A stretch of DNA of 64,000 bases from Haliscomenobacter sp. (GTDB lineage Bacteria > Bacteroidota > Bacteroidia > Chitinophagales > Saprospiraceae). Below are positions 24,996-35,677 of the stretch, piece by piece. The stretch is from NCBI GenBank assembly GCA_016707205.1, contig JADJHZ010000012.1, positions 62,001 to 126,000 of the forward strand. The letters run 5' to 3'. The position numbers and the translations under genes were made by a program. The stretch's first letter is position 1; the number at the start of each line of letters is the position of its first letter. The notes under the pieces are model-generated. The model was not told the DNA's origin and did not search any database. It saw only the letters and a list, made by a program, of their open reading frames with translations.

Positions 24996-26684
24996 ATGGC
25001 ACTACTTGAATGCGTACCCAATTTTAGCGAAGGGCGAACCCCGGAAGTCATCCGGCAGATCGCCGAATCTATCGAACGGGTCGATGGGGTATTCCTTTTG
25101 GACGTTGATCCGGGCAAAGCAACCAACCGAACCGTCATGACCTTTGCAGGTCCTCCGGAAGCCGTAGTGGAAGCGGCTTTCCATGCGATCAAAACGGCTG
25201 CAGCGCTCATCGATATGGCAGGCCACCAGGGAGCGCATCCGCGTATGGGCGCAACCGATGTGTGCCCCTTGATCCCGATCGAAGGCCTGACGATGGAGGA
25301 AGCCGCCGCCTGGGCCCGGCGGCTGGGCGAGCGGGTTGGCCACGAGCTGAACATTCCGGTTTTCCTATACGAGTACGCCGCTTCGGTTCCGGAACGCCGC
25401 AACCTGGCTACGATCCGTTCCGGGGAATACGAAGGATTGCCGGCGAAGCTAAAAGACCCCTCCTGGGCTCCTGACTTTGGTCCTGCCGAGTTTAACGAAC
25501 GATCCGGAGCGACGGTGATTGGCGCCCGCGATTTCCTGGCAGCCTATAATGTCAACCTGAATACAACGTCCTCCCGCCGGGCAAATGCCGTGGCGTTTGA
25601 TGTGCGGGAACAGGGCCGGATTCTTCGGGAAGGCGATCCTGTAACGGGACCTATCGTGCTCGACGATCACGGCGAGCCCGTTCGAATTCCTGGAACCTGC
25701 AAGTCGGTCAAAGCCATTGGCTGGTATATCGAAGAATACGAGATCGCCCAAGTATCCATGAACCTGACCAACTTGTCCGATACGTCCGTGCACGAAGCGT
25801 TCGAAGCCTGTTGCGCCAGCGCCCATAACCGGGGGATGCGGGTGACCGGCTCCGAACTGGTCGGCATGATCCCCCTTAACGCGCTTCTGAGCGCAGGTAA
25901 ACACTTCTTGCGCAAACAACAGCGTTCTGTAGGCGTTTCGGAAGAGGAGATTCTCCGGATCGCCATTCGGTCTCTGGGTTTGAACGAGCTATCTGCTTTT
26001 GACCCCCGTAAAAAAATCCTGGAGTACCGGCTGGAAGACTTGCGGGGGGAGAAAAAACTAATTGACCTGACGCTCCGAAATTTTGCCGACGAAACAGCAT
26101 CCGAAAGCGTAGCCCCCGGCGGCGGATCGGTTGCTGCTTATGCCGGGGCTTTGGGCGCTAGCTTGGGCGCCATGGTCGCCAACCTCTCCAGTCACCGCAG
26201 GGGATGGGATCACCGCTGGGAGGCGTTCTCTCAATGGGCGGAGCAGGGCGCCCAGATCAAATCCCAACTCCTCCTTCTCGTAGATGAAGATACGAAGGCG
26301 TTTATGGGCATCCTCGACGCCTTTCGCCTGCCCAAAAGCACTCCCGATGAACTGGTAGCCCGTAAGGAGGCTATTCAAGCGGCTACCAGGCGCGCTATTG
26401 AGGTACCTGCGCAAACCATGGAACAGGCGTACGCCGCCCTCGACCTCCTCGAAGCGATGGTCCGCGACGGCAATCCCAATTCGGTGAGCGACGCCGGGGT
26501 GGGCGCTTTGTGCGTCCGGGCAGCCGTGCACGGCGCCTGGCTGAACGTACAAACCAACACGGGAGGGTTAAAGGACGCCGAATTCGTCCGCCAGGTTTCT
26601 GAAAGAGGACAATTCCTGGCTCAACGCACCGAGGAACGGGTCCGTTCTCTGATCCAGCTTGTAGAGGAAAAGATCCGGAGTTAA
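24996..26684 (+). CDS. ftcD: Bifunctional glutamate formimidoyltransferase / formimidoyltetrahydrofolate cyclodeaminase
   Basis: 562 residues containing both enzymes in one chain. Residues 1-~320 are the formiminotransferase (MALLECVPNFSEGR, DVDPGKATNRTVMTF, GATDVCPLIPI). Residues ~350-562 are the cyclodeaminase (FADETASESVAPGGGSVAAYAGALGASLGAMV, then VSDAGVGALCVRAAV). Together they take the formimino group from N-formimino-glutamate, the last intermediate of histidine breakdown, to tetrahydrofolate and release ammonia. The fusion is the form seen in animals and many Bacteroidota. Other hut genes are not in the window. Confidence 0.95.
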   Translation: MALLECVPNFSEGRTPEVIRQIAESIERVDGVFLLDVDPGKATNRTVMTFAGPPEAVVEAAFHAIKTAAALIDMAGHQGAHPRMGATDVCPLIPIEGLTMEEAAAWARRLGERVGHELNIPVFLYEYAASVPERRNLATIRSGEYEGLPAKLKDPSWAPDFGPAEFNERSGATVIGARDFLAAYNVNLNTTSSRRANAVAFDVREQGRILREGDPVTGPIVLDDHGEPVRIPGTCKSVKAIGWYIEEYEIAQVSMNLTNLSDTSVHEAFEACCASAHNRGMRVTGSELVGMIPLNALLSAGKHFLRKQQRSVGVSEEEILRIAIRSLGLNELSAFDPRKKILEYRLEDLRGEKKLIDLTLRNFADETASESVAPGGGSVAAYAGALGASLGAMVANLSSHRRGWDHRWEAFSQWAEQGAQIKSQLLLLVDEDTKAFMGILDAFRLPKSTPDELVARKEAIQAATRRAIEVPAQTMEQAYAALDLLEAMVRDGNPNSVSDAGVGALCVRAAVHGAWLNVQTNTGGLKDAEFVRQVSERGQFLAQRTEERVRSLIQLVEEKIRS

Positions 26685-26763
26685 AGGCGGCCCCTTGGTT
26701 TTATCATGCCTTGAGGAACATCATACGCTTCCTGCAGCATAGATCGCCATAAAAACTTTTCAT

Positions 26764-27033
26764 ATGAGCAAATTCGATCGGTTTTGTCAAAGTTGCGGCA
26801 TGCCCATGGACCAAGATCCCAACCACGGGGGAACCAATGCCGATGGTTCCAAAAGCACAAAATACTGTAGCTATTGTCTGGTCAATGGCCAATTTGCCGA
26901 CGGGTTCAAAACAAGCGCGGAGATGGTGGCGTTTGTGAGGGGAAAACTGAAAGAAATGGGATACGGATGGCTGAAGCGCTGGTTCTATTCTTTGCACATC
27001 AGCCAACTGGAGCGTTGGAAGAACCCTGTTTAA
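26764..27033 (+). CDS. Zinc ribbon domain protein
   Basis: 89 residues. The opening CQSCGMPMDQD and the later YCSYC form a four-cysteine zinc ribbon. The middle block GTNADGSKSTKYCSYCLVNGQF is typical of the 'putative zinc ribbon' family found as small stand-alone proteins in Bacteroidota. The second half is a helical segment (FVRGKLKEMGYGWLKRWFY). Function unknown. Its stop overlaps the end of the convergent glycoside hydrolase gene by four bases. Confidence 0.8.
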   Translation: MSKFDRFCQSCGMPMDQDPNHGGTNADGSKSTKYCSYCLVNGQFADGFKTSAEMVAFVRGKLKEMGYGWLKRWFYSLHISQLERWKNPV

Positions 27034-29523
27034 AGCTGTAGTTTGCCGAAGGTATATCCCCGCCTTTTTAACTCGCGGATCAGCGGGCCAATGGAGGCAT
27101 AAAACTTGTCTTTTCGGCGGGGATCTGTACCGACATGTAGCAGAAGGTAGGCTCCGTTTAGACCGCTATCCTGTTTTTGTTCTATATCCAATACCCGTTG
27201 AAGGATATTGGCACTGGACCGGTAGTTGGGTAGTTCCGGCCAGGTGTAATCGGCGTTGGTTCCCGTTCCAGGGGTAAAGTTGATCAACTGAACGCCGGCG
27301 TCATCGCTCCATTGTGATATTTTCCGGTTGTACCATTCAAACGGAGGAATAAAATAAGGGGCCCTTTCTTTTGGAATGCCCAACTTCTCTAACTCGGTAT
27401 AATTGGCTCTCAAATCCGAGAGGAACCCCTCTTTGGTCACCAGAAGGGAATCGCGGTTCTCCCAGGAACAATACAGGAGGTGCTTATCGGAGTGCGGCCC
27501 GATATAATGCCCGGCTTTTTTCAAAGAACGGGTTTCTTTGGGAAACCTTCGGAGGAAATCCCCGGTAAAGAAGAAACTGGCAGCCACGTTTTCTTTTCTC
27601 AATGTTTTCTGAATAATGGCTGCGCCATCTGCAGCATCGTGGCCGGTAAAGAACAGAAATACTTCTTTTTTGGATAAATCCCCCCGGACGACTGCCCCAT
27701 GGGACTCCCGGATTCCACGCTCCAGAAGCGCTGCGCCCGGCGTTTTCCAAAGCGGATAGATAATACGTCAGGCATGCGACGCCGTCCATGGTAGGTTCGT
27801 TGGAGGAATAGTCCCCATAATCGTCGTGGTAAATGACCAGGGGGGATTGAAAGGCGGCGTACTCGTCTTCCTGATAAAGGGTGATCCCGATCAATTTATT
27901 CCAAATGGAACCATAGATGGGCCCGTCTACCAATCCTCCGTCGATGGGGTATTGGTAAAGATGGGTGAACGCCGAATGCGGATCTTGTGGATAGACCCCG
28001 TTTTCGGGAAGCCCGACGACCATGCTCGTTCCCCAGGGGTTACAGCCAAACAGCCAGTCGCGGAGCGCAGCCTCCATTTCCAGATAGGTTTGGTCCCCGC
28101 TGAGCTCGTGGTACAGGCGGCATTGGGTAAGCATGGCGGTGACGAGGTTATTGCTGCACCAGATAAAAGGCACGCCAAAAAGGAAGGGGTTGGTTTTTCC
28201 TCGCTGCCAGACGCTGTCGATACCCCTTCGCATGAACTCCTGGAAGGTTTTGGAGGTAGAAGGGGCTGAATTTTTAGCCACCAAATAATGCCCCATATTC
28301 ATAAAAGGATACCATTGGTAGTGCCGGGCGGTGTCTGCCCCCATCCAGGGGGTAACGGGCTCGGCTTCTCCAAACCGGACGGCCTCGCGAAGGAGATCGG
28401 CATGGGGGCGGATCGCGTACAGTTGGGAGGCGGCGAGTTCCATATCGTCCACCCAGTTGTCTTCTTCGTAAAAATACGGCGCCCGGCAGGGGGCGGTTTG
28501 GGTATTGCCAGGTTTGGTTTTGCCGAACGCGTAGGCGTCCAGCGCTTTTTGGACGAGCGATGCGGCGTATTCGGGATAAAACGGGGCCAGCACCTGGCTG
28601 CCCAACGCGAAGGAAGAAGCGAATTTTCCAGCAGAAGAAGATACGCCCTGGGTGCGGTTTTTATACCGGAAGGCGCCCTGCGGCTCTCCGGTAATAAAGT
28701 AAGCAGGCCTGGCAAAGCCTTTATCCGTTGCATAAAGGACGGAATCTTCCGTTGGCAGGCGCATCTTCAGGTGATCCCGGTCGTCGGCAAGCTGGTTGTA
28801 GTACTCCCCGGGGCCGGGGTTCATCTTGAGCAGCCAGTCCATGCCCCATTTCGCTTCGTCCAGAACATCGGGAATGCCGTTCGCTCCGGGCAGTCCGGAA
28901 GCGCCATGCGCGTCGCGGAAACTTTCCGGATGTTGCTGATAGGCGAACAACATTTGAAAGACGGCGTTGGCGGAGGTGGGGAGGTACTGAAGATAGTCGG
29001 AGGCGTCGTGCCAACCGCCCGAAACGTCTATATAGGTAGAGTCTTTGGCGGAGTCCGGGTGGTACACGATAAACCCGTCTTCCGTATGACAGCTATCCCG
29101 CAGATAGGGGTTGTAGCCGCTGCGCTGCTGGCGCATGTAGCGGAGTAAAAAATCTGCGCTGCCCTCATATACATTCGGCCCAATGCGAAAAACAGGAGAT
29201 TGTATACCGGACGCCAGAATATAAAATGCTCCTTCGCGCTGAAAATCGCTGAAATTCAACCTCCACGATTGTTCAAAGGCGGCGTAAGCGCCATAAGCGC
29301 TTACCTGGGTGCTCCGGTAGACCTCTTTTTGCGTGAGGGCGTCGTATAGGCTGAAATAATGAACATCCATAGGACTTTTGCTTCCCAGAACGGCCACCTT
29401 GATCGCTTCGGGAAGGTATCCCATCTGATTAATACGGACCCAGGCGTTGGGCTGTCCGCTGCCCATCATTGGAAGAACGCCAAGTAGAATAACAAAAAGT
29501 GGGTTCATGGCAGCAACAGGCAT
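27030..29523 (-). CDS. Glycoside hydrolase family 9 fused to polysaccharide deacetylase (frame broken at 27743-27746)
   Basis: A signal peptide precedes an N-terminal Ig-like CelD_N domain (AWVRINQMGYLPEAIKVAVL, residues ~27-120). The GH9 barrel follows: the catalytic-base region GGWHDASDYLQYLPTSAN and the acid region SSNEPTMDGVACLTYYLSALE (~residue 585). Downstream, in another frame, comes a NodB-like deacetylase domain (VFLFFTGHDAADG, NVAASFFFTGDFLRR, YIGPHSDKHLLYCSWE). The two parts join if the A4 run (TTTT on the plus strand at 27743-27746) is one base too long; as given, the frames end at 27484 and 27030. Likely role: breakdown of a beta-glucan with ester or N-acetyl groups at the cell surface. 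It follows the large exported protein gene without a gap, suggesting one operon. The alternative ATG is at 29508. Confidence 0.82.
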
Positions 29524-32500
29524 TTATCGGGCCTTTTGGGTTGCAAAATTAAAGATCGGCACGTCGACTCCAGCAAACAGCAGCGAGCGCCAGGCAGGAG
29601 AGCGGGTTTCTACCCCATTCGCCAGGGTGATCTTACGGGCCCTCGGGCCGTATTGGCTCCCAAAACCCAGAGAAAACGGCGATTTGGGAAGGTTCACCAG
29701 AAAGTACGCTCCCGGCGCAACCAGGTTCTCGAACGTCAACTCCGGCAGCAAGCCGGCGTCCTGGTCTCCCAGCCGGAAGGAAGCGACTGCGCCCAGGTCG
29801 AGCATGGAAAACATCAGCGAATAGGAGGGGGATTGGGTTGATTTAAACTTCCAGCTCACGGCGATGCCGATGGGCATACTCAACCCGATCGTATATGCTT
29901 GCTTGGTGATCGCGCCGCTGTTGCTTAGCGCTTCTATTCCCCCGGTTACTCCGAGGTACCCGTTAAGCGCCAGGTTAAAAGCATCCTCCCGCTTGACTCT
30001 TGAACTGCCCGGAGGAAGGGCAGCTGCGAGCAGCGCTCCTTTGACTTCCTCCGCCGTTTGGGCAGTAGCTACATTTGCCATAAAGGAGCCATAAAGCAGA
30101 AAATCCGAACGAAGTTTCTGCCAGCGCGCGCTGGATGCCTGGTCTTCCTGGCTCACCATCCTGAAAAGTTCCACCAGGTTAAAGATGGCGGATCCATAGC
30201 GCTCGGCTTGAACGTTTTCAAACATCGACAGTGTCTGGCCCGTAATTTCGGGCAGTTGACGGAGGTTTTTGAACAGCGTATCCCCTTCGATCAATGGGTT
30301 CTGGATCAGCGTATGGAGAAGGTCCATGCCGAGGCGTACAATAGGGAAATAATCTATGAACTGGAGTTTCTGGTTTTGGACCGCCTTGAGGCTGTCGCGG
30401 AGGCGTTCGGTTTGGTTGGCCACCTCGATAAATTTGGAGGTAATGGCCGCTACGCTGCGCGGGCTAAGCCTGCTTTGAGCCGATAGGTTCTGGAGCCGTT
30501 CCTGAATGACGCCGAGAAACAGGTCTCTGGTGCGGTCGTTGCGCATGAGTTCACGGAAGACATCCGGAGCGATATAGCGGTTTTTTTCATACGAATCGGC
30601 GGATTCCTCCGGGCTGATTCGCAAGCAAGCCAGTAAGCGGCTACTCATTTCTACTACGTTTTCCATGAGCAGGGTTTCTTCCCGGGCTTTGGATAACTTC
30701 CGGTTGTGTTGCTGGTCTATCGCCTCCAACAAGGCTTTTATCTGTGCGGAACGCTGAAGGACGTTGTCCAGGCGCCGGGTTTCTTCTGAAGGGGCGGCGG
30801 GGTCAGCTTCCCCAGGGGAACCTACCGTAGTCAGCAAAGGTAGCAAGGCGCTGGGCCGGCCAGATTTTCCTTCCAGGGCAAGTAAGCGTTCCTGAATCCA
30901 GGTCATAGCCTGAAGGAGTTGCTCCTTGACTCGGGCTATTTCGTCCTGCATGGGTTGTGGCTCAAGCGAACGGGATACCAGCCAGGAGGGGTCATTGTTG
31001 GAGGTCAGGGCGCCGCTTAAATATTTCAGAGCGGCGATGTCTTCTTCCAGGTCCTTGCGGTTGAGGGATTCCCAAACCCGGATCTCCGCCTCCAGGTCTT
31101 GAAGCAAGCCCGTCCTTTCCTGGTCCAGACTGTCGGCGCGAGCACGGATGGCTTGGGGCGTTGCCGCCTGGAACGCCTGGGTTAAACGAGCAACTTCCTC
31201 TTCCATGTTCCGGAAATAGCGGAAATATTCCGCAAGGAAGGAAGGCATATCGACCGAGCCGGGCATTGGGTTGACGAGCTTCTTGCTAAGCTCGACTCCG
31301 CTGGCAATGAGTTGAAGGGAATCCGGCGCAGCCCCAAAAAACTGGGGATATTGGTCCAGTTTGGGGTAGCGCAGCAACTGTTCGTAGTACCTTCTTCCTT
31401 CCAGTTGGCGGGGGATATTGCGCAATTGGTCGTGCCGGTCTTTGCCAAGCCAGAGCACCAGGCGCTGGTCCCTTTGAGAAATTTCGGAGAGGTACGCCTG
31501 GTAAAGGGTTTGATAGGTTTCTTGGGCGCCGATTTCTTCTGCCGCCAGTTGGAGTTCAAGAAAACCAGCGGATTCCAGCGCCACGTTTTTTTGGAGGATT
31601 TGCTTGCTCAATAAATCCAGTTCTCCGCTGAGGGCCTGGACCTCCGCCTGGAGTTTCTGAAGGTCGGGTTTGGCGGTCTCCGACTCGGCCAGCACCCGGT
31701 TTCCCTGGAGGAATAATTGGTTCTCCCGGCGCTGGAGCCTTCCAAACACATTGTCGAGCAAGGTGTCCAGCGCAATGCCCTGATAGGCCATAGATGCCAT
31801 GTCATAGAACAGGGCCAGGTTGTAGACCGGGCTGGTATTTTGCAGGTTTCGATAGGGCTCCAGCTCCAGTAAGCCGTGAAGATTAAGACCGAGACTGCGC
31901 AAGTCGAGTACAAAGGTTTCCCGCGCCAGAGGAAGCATGCTTTTATATCTGGAAAGGTCGGCTTTGGCGCCAAAAAAATCGCAGGTTTCCGGAAACAGAA
32001 CGCAGAGTTCCTTAATTCTGCCTCCGGAACCGACGCTGTACTGCATCCGTTCCAGAAAGGAAACGCTGAATTCTTCTTTCGCCCGTTCGATTATAAAATC
32101 GGTAAGTCCGGCTGCAATGGCCGTGGCATTGAACCCCTCCGCTTGGCGTTTCACCTGCAGGCGGTCGCCGGCTTGGCGCAGATCCATGGTAGCATCTGCA
32201 ATGACGGGCTCCCGGTAATTCTTCTCCATGTCCTGAAGCGAAAAGTAGGATAAAGAGGGGGCAGGAGGTTCAGGCGCAGAGGCGGCAAGAACCGGCATAT
32301 TTTCTTTCAGCGCGATGGCCTCCCGGTTGAGCGTTTCCGTTAACGCAGTTACGAGCGGATGCCCGGAAGGGATTTCCGAAAGCCGGAGCGGGCCGAGCTG
32401 GTTGCGAAGAAACGGGTTTTCTTCCAGGGTAGACGAAAGGGTTCTCCATGCAGCAAACCCAAGGGGTAAGGACTGTTTTTCTAAATGGCCGGCAACGTGC

Positions 32501-32977
32501 GCCAGGCGTGCAAAAATGGCTACCGCTTCGTTTTTCCAGAATATCTGCGCTGCGGACGGGGCCTCTTTTTCGTAGATCCGGATCCAGAAGGGGGTGTTTT
32601 CTATGCGGAGCGTTTGCTCCCCCTTTAAGGTGGCCTGCTCCTGGCCGTATAGCAAAACCAGCCCGGATAAACCATCCAGGTCCTGGACCTCGTACACCCC
32701 GGATGCGATGAGGGCCACCATGCCATGCGGGCCTTTTCGAATAGTGCCCAGCTCTTTTCCTTCGGTTTCTGCTAGACTTCCGGATAAGGCTTCCACAAAG
32801 AAAACCGGAAGAAAAACCTCTTTTTCCCCCTGGTACCTGAGCATCGGAAGGGGTTGGTTTTGGAGGGCGCTGTCGAGGTAGGCGATGGACGCGCGCACAG
32901 AAGACTGGCCGTTCAGGGCGATCAAGGCCAAGGAAAAGGAATATAGGAACGCCAAAAAAACGAATCAGAGATTTCAT
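29524..32977 (-). CDS. Very large exported protein of unknown function (frame broken at 32954-32960)
   Basis: About 1,150 residues. The intact frame begins at 32955 with no ATG. Allowing one base too many in the T7 run just upstream joins it to the ATG at 32977 and creates a proper signal peptide (MKSLIRFLAFLYSFSLALIA). The protein is mostly helical with coiled-coil-like stretches (about 430-480, 610-640 and 730-800). Its last ~150 residues are beta-rich with alternating pattern (LSMPIGIAVSWKFKS to FAGVDVPIFNFATQ), perhaps a small outer-membrane barrel. I know no named domain. It is directly followed by the GH9-deacetylase gene. Confidence 0.7.
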
Positions 32978-33060
32978 GGCCCTGCATTTTTGGAGATGGT
33001 GAGCAGAGGCAAACACGCCGGAAAACAGGATAGAAGGCGGGGTTCTCCCGTTGTTCATGG

Positions 33061-33426
33061 TCAGGCAAAACCCGGATCAAGTGGGTGTACTCCTTTTTCC
33101 GCGAGCTTCAACCGGACTAGCGCGATCTTTTCTTTGATATATGTATTCAGTTGATCCGTTGCCGCCAGCACAAGGGGTTGTTCGCGGTCTATCCCGTAGA
33201 GAATGACGTCTTTTATTTTTCCGGCAAATTCCAATTCGGGGTCGGTGATCAAATCGGTCTCTTCCAGTAGCAACCCAGTGAATTTGATGAACCACCCCGC
33301 CAGGTCTTTGCGCTTGGGATCCAGTTTTTCCTTGATGCCGGGTTTGATCGTTGTCCCTGCGGAAAACTGGTTGAGGATGCGGACGATCTTTCGGATTGCT
33401 TCGATCATTAATATATCCTTATCCAT
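33061..33426 (-). CDS. Hypothetical cytoplasmic protein
   Basis: 121 residues, no signal peptide or membrane segment, almost entirely helical and rich in lysine and isoleucine (MIEAIRKIVRILNQF, then LVRLKLAEKGVHP near the end). I do not recognise it. It ends 84 bases before the start of the very large exported protein gene on the same strand, so the two may be co-transcribed. The regular helical pattern and ATG start support a real gene. Confidence 0.5.
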   Translation of the reverse strand: MDKDILMIEAIRKIVRILNQFSAGTTIKPGIKEKLDPKRKDLAGWFIKFTGLLLEETDLITDPELEFAGKIKDVILYGIDREQPLVLAATDQLNTYIKEKIALVRLKLAEKGVHPLDPGFA

Positions 33427-33540
33427 AGATTTCAGGTTTAAGGTTGATGAGGTCTTCTCTTCGGAATGGGAAAGCCATAGCCTTCAATGATTTCGAAAAA
33501 TAGGAAAATATCCCGTAGATTTGAAAGTAGTTGTGGGGAC

Positions 33541-33591
33541 CAGCCCCCCCCCCCCGCCAATTTAAAAAAAAAAAGAAAAGCCTGGGGGCTG
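33541..33591. repeat. C12 and A11 homopolymer tracts within an inverted repeat
   Basis: A run of 12 Cs (33544-33555) and of 11 As (33564-33574) lie between CAGCCCCC (33541-33548) and GGGGGCTG (33584-33591). This is 35 bases upstream of a small membrane-protein gene. Such tracts are prone to slippage in the cell and to miscounting in sequencing. Confidence 0.7.
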
Positions 33592-33625
33592 CCTTGTGTT
33601 TTGGGCTTTCAAACGCTTTTCAGGT

Positions 33626-33931
33626 ATGGAAAATTTGGCTAATTGGATCTCTGGGAATCTCGACCGGACCGTGACCGGGCTGTCGACGTTTGTTATTCTC
33701 CTTTTTTTATTCTGGTTCGTCCCCAGGATGATTCGCTCGTATCGCAGAGGAACCGGCAGCCGGAAAATCCCCCCTTTACCTCCGATGGACCTCCCGGAAC
33801 AACCCCGTTTTTTCACCGCCGATTCCCGGGGCGCTGACTTGGCAGAAGCAGAGAAACCGTCCCTGCCGGAAATTCCCTTGAGCGAGGAGGACCGCAAGCG
33901 GGCCCAGGCTTTTTGGGATGAAGAGAACTGA
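33626..33931 (+). CDS. Small single-helix membrane protein
   Basis: 101 residues from the ATG at 33626. One strong membrane helix (about residues 18-36, TFVILLFLFWFVP) is followed by a basic cytoplasmic stop-transfer patch (RMIRSYRRGTGSRK) and an acidic, proline-rich tail. I find no family. An upstream in-frame start at 33596 is not convincing. It sits 35 bases downstream of the C12/A11 tract. It may be transcribed with the MoxR-type ATPase gene 124 bases further on, but nothing links the two in function. Confidence 0.5.
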   Translation: MENLANWISGNLDRTVTGLSTFVILLFLFWFVPRMIRSYRRGTGSRKIPPLPPMDLPEQPRFFTADSRGADLAEAEKPSLPEIPLSEEDRKRAQAFWDEEN

Positions 33932-34055
33932 CGGGGGACGGGGGCAGTTAATGGAAATGGGAAGAGGCAGGCGGTGGGGTAACAAGCCGAATTGACCCTT
34001 TCGTATCCGGGGGAGTTTGGTTTTTTTCTTTCCTTCGTTATGGAATGAACACGAT

Positions 34056-35135
34056 ATGAATACGATTCTTCGCCCTCATGCAGAGGTTGAATATGCCGAA
34101 GAGTTAGTTCTTTTGGCGGCTCAGGATACCTATCGGCGCCCGGAAGGATGGCGGCTGTCGCCGCAGGCAGTGGTGACCTATATTCTCGGCGGAAAGCTTC
34201 CTCAAGGGCAATCTATTGCCCCGAAATACTACGGGGATCGCAGGCTGGTTGAAATTGCCGTAGCAACCTTGGTTACCGACAGGGCCCTGCTCCTGGTAGG
34301 CTTGCCCGGGACGGCAAAAACCTGGCTGGCGGAACACCTTGCAGCCGCTATCAGCGGCGATTCCAGTTTGCTGGTCCAGGGCACTGCGGGGCAAAGCGAA
34401 GATGCGCTGAGGTACACCTGGAATTATGCGCGCCTGCTCACGGAGGGGCCTAGCCCTGCGGCGCTGGTCCCCAGTCCGGTGATGCGCGCCATGCAGGAAG
34501 GGAAGCTGGCTCGGGTGGAAGAACTTACGCGGATGCCATCGGAAGTGCAGGATTCCCTGATCACCACCCTATCCGAGAAGATCATGCCGGTACCCGAATT
34601 GAACACGGAAGTTCAGGCGATCAGGGGATTTAACTTGATCGCCACCTCCAACGACCGGGACCGCGGCGTGAACGAGTTGTCCGGAGCATTAAAGCGCCGG
34701 TTCAATACGGTAGTGATGCCGCTTCCAGCTTCTTTGGAAGAGGAAGTTCTTATCGTACAGCAACGGGTAGAACAGTTGGGCGCAACGCTCGAAATGCTTC
34801 CCGGCGCGACTCCGGTGGAAGAGATCCGCCGGCTGGTGACTATTTTCCGCGAGTTGCGCAGCGGAAAAACAGAAGATGGGAAGAGGCAGCTTAAATCGCC
34901 CGACAGCACCCTCAGCACAGCAGAAGCTATTTCCGTTATTCATAGCGGGCAAGCTCTGGCCGTTCATTTTGGAGATGGGAAGCTTGGGGCAGGAGATTTG
35001 GCCGCCGCGCTAACCGGCGCCATCGTAAAAGACCCTTCCAGAGACCAGGCAGCCTGGAAGGAATACCTGGAAACGGTGATCAAAACCAGAGCGGAGTGGA
35101 AAGACCTGTATCAGAAGTGCAGGGAATTGGGGTGA
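34056..35135 (+). CDS. MoxR-like AAA+ ATPase
   Basis: 359 residues. Walker A is GLPGTAKT (82-89); the usual third glycine is alanine. The Walker B region is RVEELTRMPSEVQDSL, with the sensor block NLIATSNDRDRGVNELSGALKRRFNTV. This matches MoxR-type ATPases that act as chaperones, in the subgroup that normally sits beside VWA, SWIM zinc-finger and DUF5682-type genes. None of those partners is here; the next item is a decayed toxin gene. It is therefore either an orphan or part of a unit split elsewhere. Cytoplasmic; substrate unknown. The start at 34056 is chosen over upstream codons because the sequence before it is phenylalanine-rich and unlike the family. Confidence 0.85.
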   Translation: MNTILRPHAEVEYAEELVLLAAQDTYRRPEGWRLSPQAVVTYILGGKLPQGQSIAPKYYGDRRLVEIAVATLVTDRALLLVGLPGTAKTWLAEHLAAAISGDSSLLVQGTAGQSEDALRYTWNYARLLTEGPSPAALVPSPVMRAMQEGKLARVEELTRMPSEVQDSLITTLSEKIMPVPELNTEVQAIRGFNLIATSNDRDRGVNELSGALKRRFNTVVMPLPASLEEEVLIVQQRVEQLGATLEMLPGATPVEEIRRLVTIFRELRSGKTEDGKRQLKSPDSTLSTAEAISVIHSGQALAVHFGDGKLGAGDLAAALTGAIVKDPSRDQAAWKEYLETVIKTRAEWKDLYQKCRELG

Positions 35136-35321
35136 AAACTCGGGGCGGAATGTTTTCAGGAAAGTGGATCTTTTTTCTTCTTGTTGATAGTTCCCGGGTT
35201 GAATTCGTGTGGAGAAAAATGCGGTCTTTTGGACTGGTGCTCCTTTTTGCTTTTTAAAATGGCGGCCGGTCGCAAGCGGGTTTTTGGCGTCGGGGTTGCT
35301 TCCTTTTGAGCGCGGGTTCAA

Positions 35322-35674
35322 TTGTGTGCGCTCTTCGCGTTTTCTTGGTTTAACAGGTCTTCTGCTCCGCGAATGTCATGGTGGTCTGGTTGTATCGCAT
35401 CGCTTTGGGAAATGGCCATTAAAAACTCCCTTGGAAAACTGACGATTGGCAGCGGATACGACACGGTTTTAGAGGACGTGATTGCGAACCAAATGGAAAT
35501 TTTGCCGATCAATTTGCGCACACCTCTATGCTGAACAGACTGCCCTTTCACCACAGGGACCCTTTTGACCGCATGATCATCGCCCAGGCAATGGTCGAAA
35601 GCTTGGACGTGATCAGTGCAGATGAGTCGTTCAACCCCTATTTTGAGGGATTGGAGATAAACCGAATCTGGTAA
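35322..35674 (+). pseudogene. Remnant of a PIN-domain (VapC-type) toxin gene
   Basis: Two pieces of a PIN domain remain. The first frame has SLWEMAIKNSLGKL and QMEILPI. The second, shifted at the T3 run 35513-35515, has LPFHHRDPFDRMIIAQAMVE and ends FEGLEINRIW at TAA 35674. Restoring one T joins them. The N-terminal DTH motif with the first catalytic aspartate is absent, and ~35 residues before SLWEM seem to be deleted, so this is more than a sequencing error. No antitoxin gene is visible upstream. Probably a dead toxin gene. Confidence 0.65.
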
Positions 35675-35677
35675 TTC

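Noticed and set aside
35209..35442. A 77-codon frame starting at 35209, possible antitoxin for the vapC remnant
   Set aside because: The translation has no antitoxin features and runs across the vapC remnant in another frame.
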